This document shows positions 25,161 to 33,623 of a stretch of 64,000 nt of DNA, piece by piece. Position 1 is the stretch's first letter. Every line of letters starts with the position of its first letter. The notes beneath the pieces were generated by a model. It saw nothing but the letters and a program-made list of their open reading frames with translations. It made no database searches and was not told the DNA's origin. The position numbers were made by a program, and so were the translations under genes. This DNA is from Pseudomonas sp. W4I3 (GTDB taxonomy: Bacteria; Pseudomonadota; Gammaproteobacteria; Pseudomonadales; Pseudomonadaceae), in contig NZ_JAUSXS010000001.1 in NCBI RefSeq assembly GCF_030816195.1, positions 4,177,501-4,241,500 of the forward strand, in the 5' to 3' direction.

Positions 25161-26434
25161 TGGCCGATCTGTCGATTGTGTTCGCCGGTATCAAAGCCCC
25201 CAACCCGTTCTGGCTGGCCTCCGCGCCGCCCACCGACAAGGCCTACAACGTGGTGCGCGCGTTCGAGGCCGGTTGGGGCGGTGTGGTTTGGAAAACCCTG
25301 GGTGAAGACCCGGCGGCCGTGAACGTGTCGTCGCGCTACTCGGCCCACTATGGGGCCAATCGCGAAGTGCTGGGCATCAATAATATCGAGCTGATCACCG
25401 ACCGCTCCCTGGAGATCAACCTGCGCGAAATCACCCAGGTGAAAAAGGACTGGCCGGACCGCGCCTTGATCGTGTCGCTGATGGTGCCGTGTGTTGAGCA
25501 ATCCTGGAAAAACATCCTGCCCCTGGTAGAAGCCACCGGCTGCGACGGCATCGAGCTGAATTTCGGCTGCCCCCACGGCATGCCCGAACGCGGCATGGGC
25601 GCGGCGGTGGGCCAAGTGCCGGAGTATGTGGAACAGGTGACACGCTGGTGCAAGACCTATTGCTCACTGCCGGTGATCGTCAAGCTCACGCCCAACATCA
25701 CTGATATCCGCGTGGCGGCGCGGGCGGCGTATCGCGGCGGCGCGGATGCGGTGTCGCTGATCAACACCATCAATTCCATCACCAGCGTCGACCTGGAACG
25801 CATGGTCGCCCTGCCCATGGTCGGCAGCCAAAGCACCCATGGCGGCTACTGCGGCTCGGCAGTGAAGCCGATTGCCTTGAACATGGTCGCCGAAATCGCC
25901 CGCGACCCACAGACCCAAGGCCTGCCGATCTGCGGCATCGGCGGCATCGGCAACTGGCGCGACGCCGCGGAGTTCATCGCCTTGGGTTGCGGCGCGGTGC
26001 AGGTGTGCACGGCGGCGATGCTGCACGGGTTTCGCATCGTTGAAGAAATGAAGGATGGCTTGTCGCGGTGGATGGACAGCCAGGGTTACGCCAACTTGCA
26101 GGAATTTTCCGGGCGAGCGGTGGGCAACACCACGGATTGGAAATACCTGGATATCAACTATCAGGTGATCGCCAACATCGACCAGGCAGCGTGCATTGGC
26201 TGCGGGCGCTGCCACATCGCCTGTGAGGACACGTCGCACCAGGCCATCGCCAGCCTGAAGCAGGCCGACGGCACGCATAAATATGAAGTGATCGATGACG
26301 AGTGTGTGGGCTGCAATCTGTGCCAGATCACCTGCCCGGTGGCCGATTGCATCGAGATGGTGCCGATTGACACGGGCAAGCCGTTTTTGAACTGGACCCA
26401 GGATCCGCGTAATCCTTATCGGGAGGCTGTGTAG
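25160..26434 (+). CDS. preA: NAD-dependent dihydropyrimidine dehydrogenase, catalytic subunit
   Basis: A 424-residue protein with a dihydroorotate-dehydrogenase-like FMN barrel (IKAPNPFWLASAPPT, ELNFGCPHGMPERGMGAAVGQ, the latter holding the active-site Cys loop region) and a C-terminal ferredoxin domain with two 4Fe-4S motifs (CIGCGRCHIAC and CVGCNLCQITCPVADC). It reduces uracil and thymine to the dihydro forms. Also called PydA. Overlaps the upstream subunit gene by one base. Confidence 0.95.
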   Translation: MADLSIVFAGIKAPNPFWLASAPPTDKAYNVVRAFEAGWGGVVWKTLGEDPAAVNVSSRYSAHYGANREVLGINNIELITDRSLEINLREITQVKKDWPDRALIVSLMVPCVEQSWKNILPLVEATGCDGIELNFGCPHGMPERGMGAAVGQVPEYVEQVTRWCKTYCSLPVIVKLTPNITDIRVAARAAYRGGADAVSLINTINSITSVDLERMVALPMVGSQSTHGGYCGSAVKPIALNMVAEIARDPQTQGLPICGIGGIGNWRDAAEFIALGCGAVQVCTAAMLHGFRIVEEMKDGLSRWMDSQGYANLQEFSGRAVGNTTDWKYLDINYQVIANIDQAACIGCGRCHIACEDTSHQAIASLKQADGTHKYEVIDDECVGCNLCQITCPVADCIEMVPIDTGKPFLNWTQDPRNPYREAV

Positions 26435-26448
26435 TCCTGTAGACCGCT

Positions 26449-26540
26449 ATCGGGGGCAAGCGGCCCCCTCCCACACTGGATCTGTGTGAACCCGATCAAA
26501 TGTGGGAGGGGCGGTGCGACGATTCGACTTGCCCCCGATA
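26449..26540. repeat. Variant REP pair with internal insertions
   Basis: Left copy ATCGGGGGCAAGCGGCCCCCTCCC has extra bases; right copy begins TGTGGGAGGGGCGGTGCGAC, then resumes as CTTGCCCCCGAT about 12 bases later. The inserted GCGGTGCGAC block recurs in another REP at 51655-51690, so it marks a variant subfamily. Confidence 0.8.
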
Positions 26541-26564
26541 GGGCCAGCAGGCTCACCACAGCGC

Positions 26565-27185
26565 TCAAGGCTCCAACCCAATCCCACGCAATATCACCCC
26601 AGTCACCGTCTGTATCGCCCGCTCAAACTGCATGTCCGACAACGGCTGGTGATCATTCAAAATGTTCACCTGGTGATCGAAGTCGGCGTAGTGCTGGGTC
26701 GATGCCCAGATCATAAACAGCAGGCTCGACGGCTCCACCGGCAGGATGCGTTTGTCGTCCACCCAATGGCGAATTTTCGCTTCCTTCATCTTGGCCCAGT
26801 CATACAGGCTTTCATCCAGTGCCTCACCCAGTGTGGGCGCGCCGTGGATGATTTCATTGGCCCAGACTTTCGAGCCATAGGGCCGCGTGCGCGAGCGCTG
26901 CATCTTGGCGCGGATGTAGCTGCTGAGGACCACCCGTGGGTCATCGAAAGTCTCGAAGCTCAGGGCGTCCTGTTTCCACAGTTCCAGCAGGTCGAACAGC
27001 ACGGCGCTGTACAGCTCGCTCTTGGTGGTGAAGTAGTAATGCAGATTCGAGCGCGGCAGTTGCGCCTCTTTGGCGATGTCGGCCATGGCGGTGCTGCCAT
27101 AGCCTTTTTCAGCGAAGACTTTCTCCGCCGCCAGCAGGATTTTCTCGACGTTGACCCGCCGAATTCCGATCTTGTGATTGCCCAT
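26565..27185 (-). CDS. TetR-family regulator (RutR-like)
   Basis: A 206-residue protein: N-terminal helix-turn-helix (ILLAAEKVFAEKGYGSTAMADIAKEAQLPRSNLHYYFTTKSELY) and a C-terminal ligand domain with a WANEIIHGAP segment typical of RutR/YcdC-type regulators, which respond to uracil or thymine. Starting at 27185 places GGGAG upstream; longer readings add a Cys-rich segment without family support. Adjacent to the pyrimidine-catabolism genes and convergent with them, it is their probable regulator. Confidence 0.85.
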   Translation of the reverse strand: MGNHKIGIRRVNVEKILLAAEKVFAEKGYGSTAMADIAKEAQLPRSNLHYYFTTKSELYSAVLFDLLELWKQDALSFETFDDPRVVLSSYIRAKMQRSRTRPYGSKVWANEIIHGAPTLGEALDESLYDWAKMKEAKIRHWVDDKRILPVEPSSLLFMIWASTQHYADFDHQVNILNDHQPLSDMQFERAIQTVTGVILRGIGLEP

Positions 27186-27301
27186 AAGGGCTCCCTGACA
27201 ACAACACGAGCTAAAGACTACCATCGGCTCTAGATCGGGGCGACACGCCGAACCGAAACTTCGTACACTGCCAGCTTCTATCCTTTGATTGGTATTGAAC
27301 A

Positions 27302-27667
27302 ATGTTGATCAAGAAGTCCCTGACCACCGTCGCCCTGCTCGCCTCTCTGCTGGGCGCTTCTGCCGCCTTTGCCCATGCCCACCTTAAAAGCGCCACGCCG
27401 GCGGCCGACAGCAGCGTTGCCGCACCGAGCGATCTGCGCCTGACGTTCAGCGAAGGCGTCGAAGCGACTTTCACCAAAGTGTCCTTGAGCAAGGACGGCA
27501 CGGAAATCGCGATCAAGGGCCTGGAAACCCCGGACGCCGACAAGAAAACCCTGGTGGTCACCCCGGCCGCCCCGTTGGCAGCCGGCACTTATAAAGTCGA
27601 GTGGCACGCGGTGTCCGTCGACACCCACAAAAGCGAAGGCAACTACAGCTTCAAGGTCGGCCAGTAA
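27302..27667 (+). CDS. copC: CopC periplasmic copper-binding protein
   Basis: A 121-residue protein with a signal peptide (about 1-24, ...SAAFA-HAHLKS), so mature protein begins with His, the typical N-terminal copper(II) ligand of CopC. The second ligand region WHAVSVDTHKSEGNYSF is also present. The Met-rich Cu(I) loop of plasmid-borne CopC is absent, as in most chromosomal CopC/YobA proteins. Three bases separate it from copD. Confidence 0.9.
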   Translation: MLIKKSLTTVALLASLLGASAAFAHAHLKSATPAADSSVAAPSDLRLTFSEGVEATFTKVSLSKDGTEIAIKGLETPDADKKTLVVTPAAPLAAGTYKVEWHAVSVDTHKSEGNYSFKVGQ

Positions 27668-27670
27668 TCC

Positions 27671-28528
27671 ATGGTGACCCTGCTGGTGCTGTGCCGTTTC
27701 GTGCATTTCATCGTTGTGCTGTTGATGTTCGGGGCCAGTGTGTTCAGGCCCCTGTTGCTCGGCGCGGCCGCGCAACCCGCACTCGACCGGCTGCTGCTGC
27801 GCATTACCCGTGGGCTGGCATGGCTGGGGCTGGGCTCCGGGATCGCCTGGTTGCTGTTGATCACCGCGAGCATGGCCGGCAGTTGGGACGCGGCATTGCA
27901 GCCGGCCACTGTGGAGCTGGTGCTGGGCAAGACCTTCTTTGGGCAGGTGTGGGTGTGGCATTTGCTGCTCAGCCTGGCGCTGGTCATCGTACTGACAAAA
28001 CCCTGGGCCGCACTGCGCCTGCCGATCGTCGCGCTGCTGTTGGCGACGCTCGCGCCGGTCGGGCATGGCGCCATGCTTGATGGGCTCAGCGGGCGACTGC
28101 TGATACTCAATCAAGTGGTGCATTTGATGTGTGTCGGCGCATGGCTTGGGGGCTTGCTGTTGCTGGTGCTGATCCTCAGGCAACCCTCGCACTTTGTGCT
28201 GCAGCCGATCCTGCGGCGCTTCAGTGGCGTGGGCTATGGCTTGGTCGCCGGCCTGCTGGTGACCGGTTTGATCAATGTACGCGTGCTCACCGAGCAATGG
28301 TGGCCTACGCCGCTGTTCGAAGGGTTTGCTTTGATTCTGCTGATCAAGGTGCTGCTGGTGCTGGGCATGTTGGTGCTGGCCTTGCTGAACCGGTTGCGCT
28401 TGAAACAGTGCGAACAGCGTGTAGGCAGCTTGAAGGCCAGCGTGATGGTGGAATGGTTACTAGGTGTTGCAGCGGTGGCGGCGGTTTCCCTGCTCGGCAC
28501 CCTGCCGCCGATGGTCATGTCCAGCTGA
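27671..28528 (+). CDS. copD: CopD inner-membrane copper transport protein
   Basis: A 285-residue protein with about eight hydrophobic helices and the CopD domain pattern: HFIVVLLMFGASVF early, GHGAMLDGLSGRLLILNQVVHLMCVGAWLGGLLLLVLIL in the middle (His residues on helices), and GYGLVAGLLVTGLINVRVL. It is thought to take copper from CopC into the cytoplasm, for example for oxidase assembly. Same operon as copC. A REP pair follows. Confidence 0.9.
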   Translation: MVTLLVLCRFVHFIVVLLMFGASVFRPLLLGAAAQPALDRLLLRITRGLAWLGLGSGIAWLLLITASMAGSWDAALQPATVELVLGKTFFGQVWVWHLLLSLALVIVLTKPWAALRLPIVALLLATLAPVGHGAMLDGLSGRLLILNQVVHLMCVGAWLGGLLLLVLILRQPSHFVLQPILRRFSGVGYGLVAGLLVTGLINVRVLTEQWWPTPLFEGFALILLIKVLLVLGMLVLALLNRLRLKQCEQRVGSLKASVMVEWLLGVAAVAAVSLLGTLPPMVMSS

Positions 28529-28557
28529 AACTCCGCCATTCTCATGGTTGTCATCAA

Positions 28558-28646
28558 TGTGGGAGGGGGCTTGCTCCCGATGGCGGTGGGCCAGTTACAC
28601 ATAAGTTGACTGTCACACCGCCATCGGGAGCAAGCCCCCTCCCACA
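28558..28646. repeat. REP inverted pair after copD
   Basis: REP plus (28558-28581) and REP minus (28623-28646), canonical sequences, 41 bases apart. Confidence 0.92.
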
Positions 28647-28739
28647 TTTGTCCGTGCCCGCTTTTTATTCGGGCTGAGCAAGTCATCCTATAACTTCTGC
28701 TTGACACACCCTTGAAACCCCGTAAATATCCCGCCCAAT

Positions 28740-28759
28740 GTTGTACGACAACGTATGAC
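28740..28759. promoter_or_regulatory. Candidate GntR-type operator before the OprD-like porin gene
   Basis: GTTGTACG-ACAA-CGTATGAC, an imperfect 8+4+8 inverted repeat. In the opposite orientation it aligns with the site at 30249-30268 before the uronate dehydrogenase gene. The site overlaps the upstream ATG at 28755, arguing that the true start of the porin lies further down. Confidence 0.6.
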
Positions 28760-28796
28760 AAATAATAAAAACAACAAAAGAAAAGGGAGCCTCACT

Positions 28797-30059
28797 GTGA
28801 GTCATTTCGCCCGCAATTCCTCCTACCGCCTCGGCCTCATCAGCCTCAGCAGCCTCGCGTTCACCCTGCCGCTCACGGCCCACGCCGATGGGTTTGTCGA
28901 AGACGCCAAAGCCACGCTCAACCTGCGCAACGCCTACTTCAACCGCAACTTCACCAACCCCGCCAATGCCCAGGGCAAGGCCGAAGAGTGGACGCAGAAC
29001 TTCATTCTGGACGCCCGGTCCGGCTACACCCGCGGCACGGTAGGTTTCGGCATTGACGTACTGGGCCTGTATTCGCAGAAGCTCGATGGCGGCAAAGGCA
29101 CCGCGGGCACCCAGCTGCTGCCGGTGCATGATGATGGTCGCCCCGCAGACAACTTCGGACGCCTGGGCGTGGCGTTGAAAACCAAACTGTCGAAGACTGA
29201 ATTGAAGGTCGGCGAATGGATGCCGGTGTTGCCGATCCTGCGCTCCGATGACGGCCGCTCCCTGCCCCAGACCTTCCGCGGCGGCCAGGTGACGTCCAAC
29301 GAGATTGCCGGCCTGACCCTCTACGGCGGCCAGTTCCGCGGCAACAGCCCGCGCAACGACGCGAGCATGGAAGACATGTTCATGAACGGCAAAGCCGCGT
29401 TCACCTCCGACCGGTTCAACTTCGGCGGTGGCGAATACACCTTCAATGACAAGCGCACCCAGGTCGGCCTGTGGTACGCCGAGCTCACCGATATCTACCA
29501 GCAGCAGTACCTCAACCTCACCCACAACCAGCCGGTCGGCGACTGGACCCTGGGCGCCAACCTCGGTTTCTTCAACGGCAAGGAAGACGGCAGCGCGCTG
29601 GCCGGCGACCTCGATAACAAGACCGCGTTCGCCCTGCTGTCGGCCAAGTACAACGGCAACACCTTCTACGTGGGCCTGCAGAAACTCACCGGCGACAGCG
29701 TGTGGATGCGCATCAACGGCACCAGCGGCGGCACACTGGCCAACGACAGTTACAACTCCAGCTATGACAATGCCAAGGAAAAATCCTGGCAGGTGCGCCA
29801 CGACTTCAACTTCGTGGTGCTGGGCATTCCCGGGTTGACCATGATGAACCGCTACATCAGCGGCAGTAACGTGCACACCGGGGCAATCACCGATGGCAAG
29901 GAATGGGGCCGCGAGTCGGAACTGGCCTACACGGTGCAAAGCGGTGCGCTGAAGGACTTGAACGTGAAATGGCGCAACTCGACCATGCGTCGGGACTTCA
30001 GCAATAACGAATTCGACGAAAACCGGATCTTTATCAGCTATCCCATTTCGCTACTTTAA
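28797..30059 (+). CDS. OprD-family outer-membrane porin
   Basis: A 420-residue precursor starting with GTG at 28797, which has GGGAG at the right distance; an ATG at 28755 lies within the operator. A signal peptide (ending THAHADG-like, PLTAHA-DGF) precedes the porin, which begins FVEDAKATLNLRNAYFNRNF, the OprD/OpdK hallmark, and ends with a terminal aromatic-poor strand (RIFISYPISLL). OprD-type channels admit specific small carboxylates or basic amino acids. Adjacent uronate/aldarate genes and the shared operator suggest uptake of sugar acids. Confidence 0.9.
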   Translation: MSHFARNSSYRLGLISLSSLAFTLPLTAHADGFVEDAKATLNLRNAYFNRNFTNPANAQGKAEEWTQNFILDARSGYTRGTVGFGIDVLGLYSQKLDGGKGTAGTQLLPVHDDGRPADNFGRLGVALKTKLSKTELKVGEWMPVLPILRSDDGRSLPQTFRGGQVTSNEIAGLTLYGGQFRGNSPRNDASMEDMFMNGKAAFTSDRFNFGGGEYTFNDKRTQVGLWYAELTDIYQQQYLNLTHNQPVGDWTLGANLGFFNGKEDGSALAGDLDNKTAFALLSAKYNGNTFYVGLQKLTGDSVWMRINGTSGGTLANDSYNSSYDNAKEKSWQVRHDFNFVVLGIPGLTMMNRYISGSNVHTGAITDGKEWGRESELAYTVQSGALKDLNVKWRNSTMRRDFSNNEFDENRIFISYPISLL

Positions 30060-30095
30060 AAGTTTCCGATCATCTGAAAAACACTGCAAAACCCA

Positions 30096-30184
30096 TGTGG
30101 GAGGGGGCTTGCTCCCGATGGCGGTGTATCAGCCACCGAATGCACTGCTGACACACCGCCATCGGGAGCAAGCCCCCTCCCACA
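30096..30184. repeat. REP inverted pair after the porin gene
   Basis: REP plus (30096-30119) and REP minus (30161-30184), canonical sequences with 41 bases between them. Confidence 0.92.
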
Positions 30185-30248
30185 TTTGAATCTCACTCGG
30201 CTGTAAGAACGTTGACAACCTGGGGATCCCTAACAATACTTCGGCATA

Positions 30249-30268
30249 GTCATACGACAACCTACAAC
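30249..30268. promoter_or_regulatory. Candidate GntR-type operator before the uronate dehydrogenase gene
   Basis: GTCATACG-ACAA-CCTACAAC, 17 bases upstream of the start codon. It matches the reverse complement of the site at 28740-28759 at most positions of the two arms (common form GTYRTACG-N4-CSTAYRAC). Confidence 0.6.
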
Positions 30269-30284
30269 AAAAACTGGAATACCC

Positions 30285-31100
30285 ATGACCACCACTACCC
30301 CCAATCCCTTCAACCGCATCCTGCTCACCGGCGCCGCCGGTGGCTTGGGTAAAGTCCTGCGCGAACGCATGCGCCCCTACGCCCAGGTGCTGCGCCTGTC
30401 GGACATCGCCGACATGGCCCCCGCCGCTGCCCATGAAGAAGTGCAACCCTGCGATCTGTCCGACAAACAAGCCGTGCACCACCTGGTGGAAGGCGTCGAC
30501 GCGATCCTGCATTTCGGTGGCGTGTCGGTGGAGCGCCCCTTTGAAGAAGTGCTCGGTGCAAACATCAGCGGCATCTTCCACATCTACGAAGCGGCGCGCC
30601 GCCATGGGGTCAAGCGCGTGATCTTCGCCAGCTCCAACCATGTGATCGGTTTCTACAAACAGGGCGAAAAACTCGACGCCCACTCGCCACGTCGTCCGGA
30701 CAGCTACTACGGCCTGTCCAAGTCCTATGGCGAAGACATGGCGAGTTTCTACTTCGACCGCTACGGCATCGAGACCGTAAGCATCCGTATCGGCTCGTCG
30801 TTCCCGGAACCGCAGAACCGCCGGATGATGCACACCTGGTTGAGCTTCGACGACCTGACCCAACTGCTCGAACGTGCGTTGTACACGCCGAACGTCGGCC
30901 ATACCGTGGTCTACGGCATGTCGGATAACCTCGACACCTGGTGGGACAACCGCTACGCCGCGCACTTGGGTTTTGCGCCCAAGGACAGCTCCGAAGTGTT
31001 CCGCGCCCAGGTCGAGGCCCAGCCGCCAGTGGCTGACAACGACCCGGCGAAAATCTACCAGGGCGGCGCGTTCTGCGCGGCGGGACCCTTCGGTGACTGA
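30285..31100 (+). CDS. udh: Uronate dehydrogenase
   Basis: A 271-residue short-chain dehydrogenase of the extended type: NAD fold ILLTGAAGGLGKVLRERM, catalytic Tyr-Lys in SYYGLSKSYGEDM, and IRIGSSFPEPQNRRM. The sequence resembles Pseudomonas uronate dehydrogenase, which oxidises galacturonate or glucuronate to the aldarolactone with NAD. The next gene, a lactonase of the SMP-30 family, would open that product, and the TRAP transporter downstream could import the uronate. Confidence 0.92.
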   Translation: MTTTTPNPFNRILLTGAAGGLGKVLRERMRPYAQVLRLSDIADMAPAAAHEEVQPCDLSDKQAVHHLVEGVDAILHFGGVSVERPFEEVLGANISGIFHIYEAARRHGVKRVIFASSNHVIGFYKQGEKLDAHSPRRPDSYYGLSKSYGEDMASFYFDRYGIETVSIRIGSSFPEPQNRRMMHTWLSFDDLTQLLERALYTPNVGHTVVYGMSDNLDTWWDNRYAAHLGFAPKDSSEVFRAQVEAQPPVADNDPAKIYQGGAFCAAGPFGD

Positions 31101-31130
31101 GTTCACTGCAACCCAAGGGAATGAGTGGCC

Positions 31131-32006
31131 ATGAGTGCAGAATTGATTGTCGACGCCCGCAACGCCGTGGGCGAATGCCCGGTGTGGGTGCCCGAGGAAA
31201 ACGCGCTGTATTGGGTGGATATTCCCAACGGTCGCTTGCAGCGCTGGGACGCGGCCACTGGCCTCGTCGCAACGTGGCAAGCCCCAGAGATGCTCGCCTG
31301 CATTGCGCGCACCGACACAGGCAATTGGGTGGCCGGCATGGAAACCGGCTTTTTCCAACTCACCCCAAACAGCGATGGCAGCCTTGATACCACGCTATTG
31401 GCCGGCGTCGAACATCCACGCGCCGACATGCGCCTCAACGACGGCCGCTGTGACCGCCAGGGCCGTTTCTGGGCCGGCAGCATGGTGCTGGACATGAGCC
31501 AGAACGCCACCGAAGGCAGCCTTTATCGCTTCGCGTCAGGCGCTGCGCCCCATGCCGAGCTGGGCGGGTTCATCACCCTCAACGGCCTGGCGTTCAGCCC
31601 CGATGGCCGCACGATGTACGCCTCGGATTCACACCCCCTGGTGCAGCAGATCTGGGCCTTCGATTACGACATCGAGAGCGGCACGCCGTCCAACCGCCGT
31701 GTGTTCGTGGACATGCACAACTACCTCGGTCGGCCCGACGGCGCAGCCGTGGACGCCGACGGCTGCTACTGGATCTGCGCCAACGATGCCGGCCTGGTTC
31801 ACCGCTTCACCCCGGACGGTCGCCTCGACCAATCGCTGCCCGTTCCGGTGAAAAAACCCACCATGTGCGCCTTTGGCGGCAGTCGCCTGGACACCTTGTA
31901 CGTCACCTCGATCCGTGACGACGCGAGTGAACAATCACTGTCCGGCGGCGTGTTCGCCCTCAACCCCGGCGTCCAAGGCCTACCCGAACCCCGCTTCATC
32001 CTCTAG
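31131..32006 (+). CDS. SMP-30/gluconolactonase-family lactonase
   Basis: A 291-residue six-bladed beta-propeller enzyme: NAVGECPVWVPEENALYWVDI (metal Glu), RLNDGRCDRQGRFWAGSM and the metal Asp/Asn pattern GLAFSPDGRTMYASDS, PDGAAVDADGCYW. Family members hydrolyse sugar lactones. Following uronate dehydrogenase it should hydrolyse galactaro- or glucarolactone. Start ATG at 31131 is 10 bases after AAGGGA; a GTG six bases upstream is possible. Ends 51 bases before the TRAP binding-protein gene. Confidence 0.9.
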   Translation: MSAELIVDARNAVGECPVWVPEENALYWVDIPNGRLQRWDAATGLVATWQAPEMLACIARTDTGNWVAGMETGFFQLTPNSDGSLDTTLLAGVEHPRADMRLNDGRCDRQGRFWAGSMVLDMSQNATEGSLYRFASGAAPHAELGGFITLNGLAFSPDGRTMYASDSHPLVQQIWAFDYDIESGTPSNRRVFVDMHNYLGRPDGAAVDADGCYWICANDAGLVHRFTPDGRLDQSLPVPVKKPTMCAFGGSRLDTLYVTSIRDDASEQSLSGGVFALNPGVQGLPEPRFIL

Positions 32007-32057
32007 CTGTATCGCTGTGCCTTGAATACAACAATAACAAGACAGGAATGACCTCCC

Positions 32058-33020
32058 ATGGACTTCAAACGCACCTTGCTCGCTGCAACACTTGTCGCCC
32101 TCAGCAGCGCCGCCCACGCGCTGGAAATCAAGTTCGCCGACATTCACCCCGCCGGCTACCCCACCGTCGTCGCCGAAGAAAACATGGGCAAGGCCCTGAC
32201 CAAGGAAAGCAACGGCGAACTGACCTTCAAGTACTTCCCAGGTGGCGTGCTGGGTTCCGAAAAGGAAGTGGTGGAACAGGCCCAGGTCGGTGCCGTGCAG
32301 ATGACCCGCGTCAGCCTCGGCATCGTCGGCCCGGTGGTGCCGGACGTCAACGTGTTCAACCTGCCCTTCGTGTTCCGCGACCAGGCGCACATGCGCAAGG
32401 TCATCGACGGCGAGATTGGTGACGAGATCCTCGCCAAGATCACTGATTCCGAATTCGGGCTGGTCGCACTGGCCTGGATGGACGGCGGCACGCGCAACCT
32501 CTACACCAAGAAACCGGTGCGCAAGATCGAAGACCTCAAGGGCATGAAGATTCGCGTGCAGGGCAACCCGCTGTTCATCGACGCCTTCAATGCAATGGGC
32601 GCCAACGGCATCGCCATGGACACCGGCGAGATCTTCAGTGCGCTGCAGACCGGCGTGATCGACGGCGCGGAAAACAACCCGCCGACGATGCTTGAGCACA
32701 ACCATTTCCAGAACGCCAAGTACTACACCCTCACCGAACACTTGATCCTGCCCGAGCCCATCGTGATGTCGAAAATCACCTGGACCAAGCTCACTCCCGC
32801 GCAGCAGGACATGGTCCGCAAAGCCGCCAAGGCCGCCCAGGCTGATGAACGCGTACTGTGGGACGCCAAGTCCGCCACCAGCGAAGAAAAACTCAAGAAG
32901 GCCGGCGTCGAGTTCATCACCGTCGATAAAAAACCCTTCTACGACGCCACCGCACAGGTTCGCGCCAAGTACGGCGCGCCTTACGCCGACATCATCAAGC
33001 GTATCGACGCCGTCCAATAA
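32058..33020 (+). CDS. TRAP transporter substrate-binding protein (DctP type)
   Basis: A 320-residue periplasmic binding protein with a signal peptide (ending AHA-LEIKFADIHPAGYP). Pattern ARNLYTKK...IEDLKGMKIRVQGNPLFIDAFNAMGANG includes the Arg that binds the substrate carboxylate in DctP proteins. By gene order with uronate dehydrogenase, the substrate is probably glucuronate or galacturonate. Followed by the small and large membrane subunits. Confidence 0.93.
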   Translation: MDFKRTLLAATLVALSSAAHALEIKFADIHPAGYPTVVAEENMGKALTKESNGELTFKYFPGGVLGSEKEVVEQAQVGAVQMTRVSLGIVGPVVPDVNVFNLPFVFRDQAHMRKVIDGEIGDEILAKITDSEFGLVALAWMDGGTRNLYTKKPVRKIEDLKGMKIRVQGNPLFIDAFNAMGANGIAMDTGEIFSALQTGVIDGAENNPPTMLEHNHFQNAKYYTLTEHLILPEPIVMSKITWTKLTPAQQDMVRKAAKAAQADERVLWDAKSATSEEKLKKAGVEFITVDKKPFYDATAQVRAKYGAPYADIIKRIDAVQ

Positions 33021-33094
33021 CGCCCTCCTCCCAGACAAGGCCCGGCGCGCTCCGCTGCTTTTGCAGCGAGCTGCGCCCGGTTACGGTGAACGCC

Positions 33095-33622
33095 ATGAAG
33101 AATCTGGTGCTGCGCATCAATGACCGCATTTACATGACCTGCATCTGGGTCGCCGGCCTCTCGGTACTCGGGGTCGCACTGATCATTCCCTGGGGCATTT
33201 TTGCCCGTTACATCCTCGGCACCGGCTCAAGCTGGCCGGAGCCCACCGCCATCCTGCTGATGCTGGTTTTCACATTTATCGGCGCCGCCGCGAGCTACCG
33301 CGCCGGTGCGCATATGTCGGTGGCGATGATCACCGACCGCCTGCCTCCCGCCCAACGCCGCATTGCCGGCATTGTTTCGCAACTGCTGATGGGCACCATC
33401 TGTCTGTTCATGACGATCTGGGGCGCCAAGCTGTGCTTGTCCACCTGGAACCAGTTCATGAGCGCCATCCCTACGCTGCGGGTCGGCATCACCTACATGC
33501 CGATCCCGATCGGCGGACTGCTGACCTTGATATTCGTGGTGGAAAAACTACTGCTGGGCGACCAGAGCAACCGGCGCGTGGTGCGCTTCGACCTGGTTGA
33601 AGAAAGCGAAGGGGCCGCCTGA
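33095..33622 (+). CDS. TRAP transporter small permease (DctQ type)
   Basis: A 175-residue protein with four membrane segments and the DctQ features ARYILGTGSSWPEPTAILLMLVFTFIGAAASYRAGAHMSV. It stabilises the large permease and contacts the binding protein. A GTG nine bases upstream (33086) is an alternative start; neither has a strong RBS. One base separates its stop from the next gene's ATG. Confidence 0.9.
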   Translation: MKNLVLRINDRIYMTCIWVAGLSVLGVALIIPWGIFARYILGTGSSWPEPTAILLMLVFTFIGAAASYRAGAHMSVAMITDRLPPAQRRIAGIVSQLLMGTICLFMTIWGAKLCLSTWNQFMSAIPTLRVGITYMPIPIGGLLTLIFVVEKLLLGDQSNRRVVRFDLVEESEGAA

Positions 33623-33623
33623 T

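Noticed and set aside
28755..28796. Upstream ATG extension of the OprD-type porin
   Set aside because: The extra residues are Asn/Lys-rich, lack an RBS and overlap the predicted operator; the GTG at 28797 has GGGAG.
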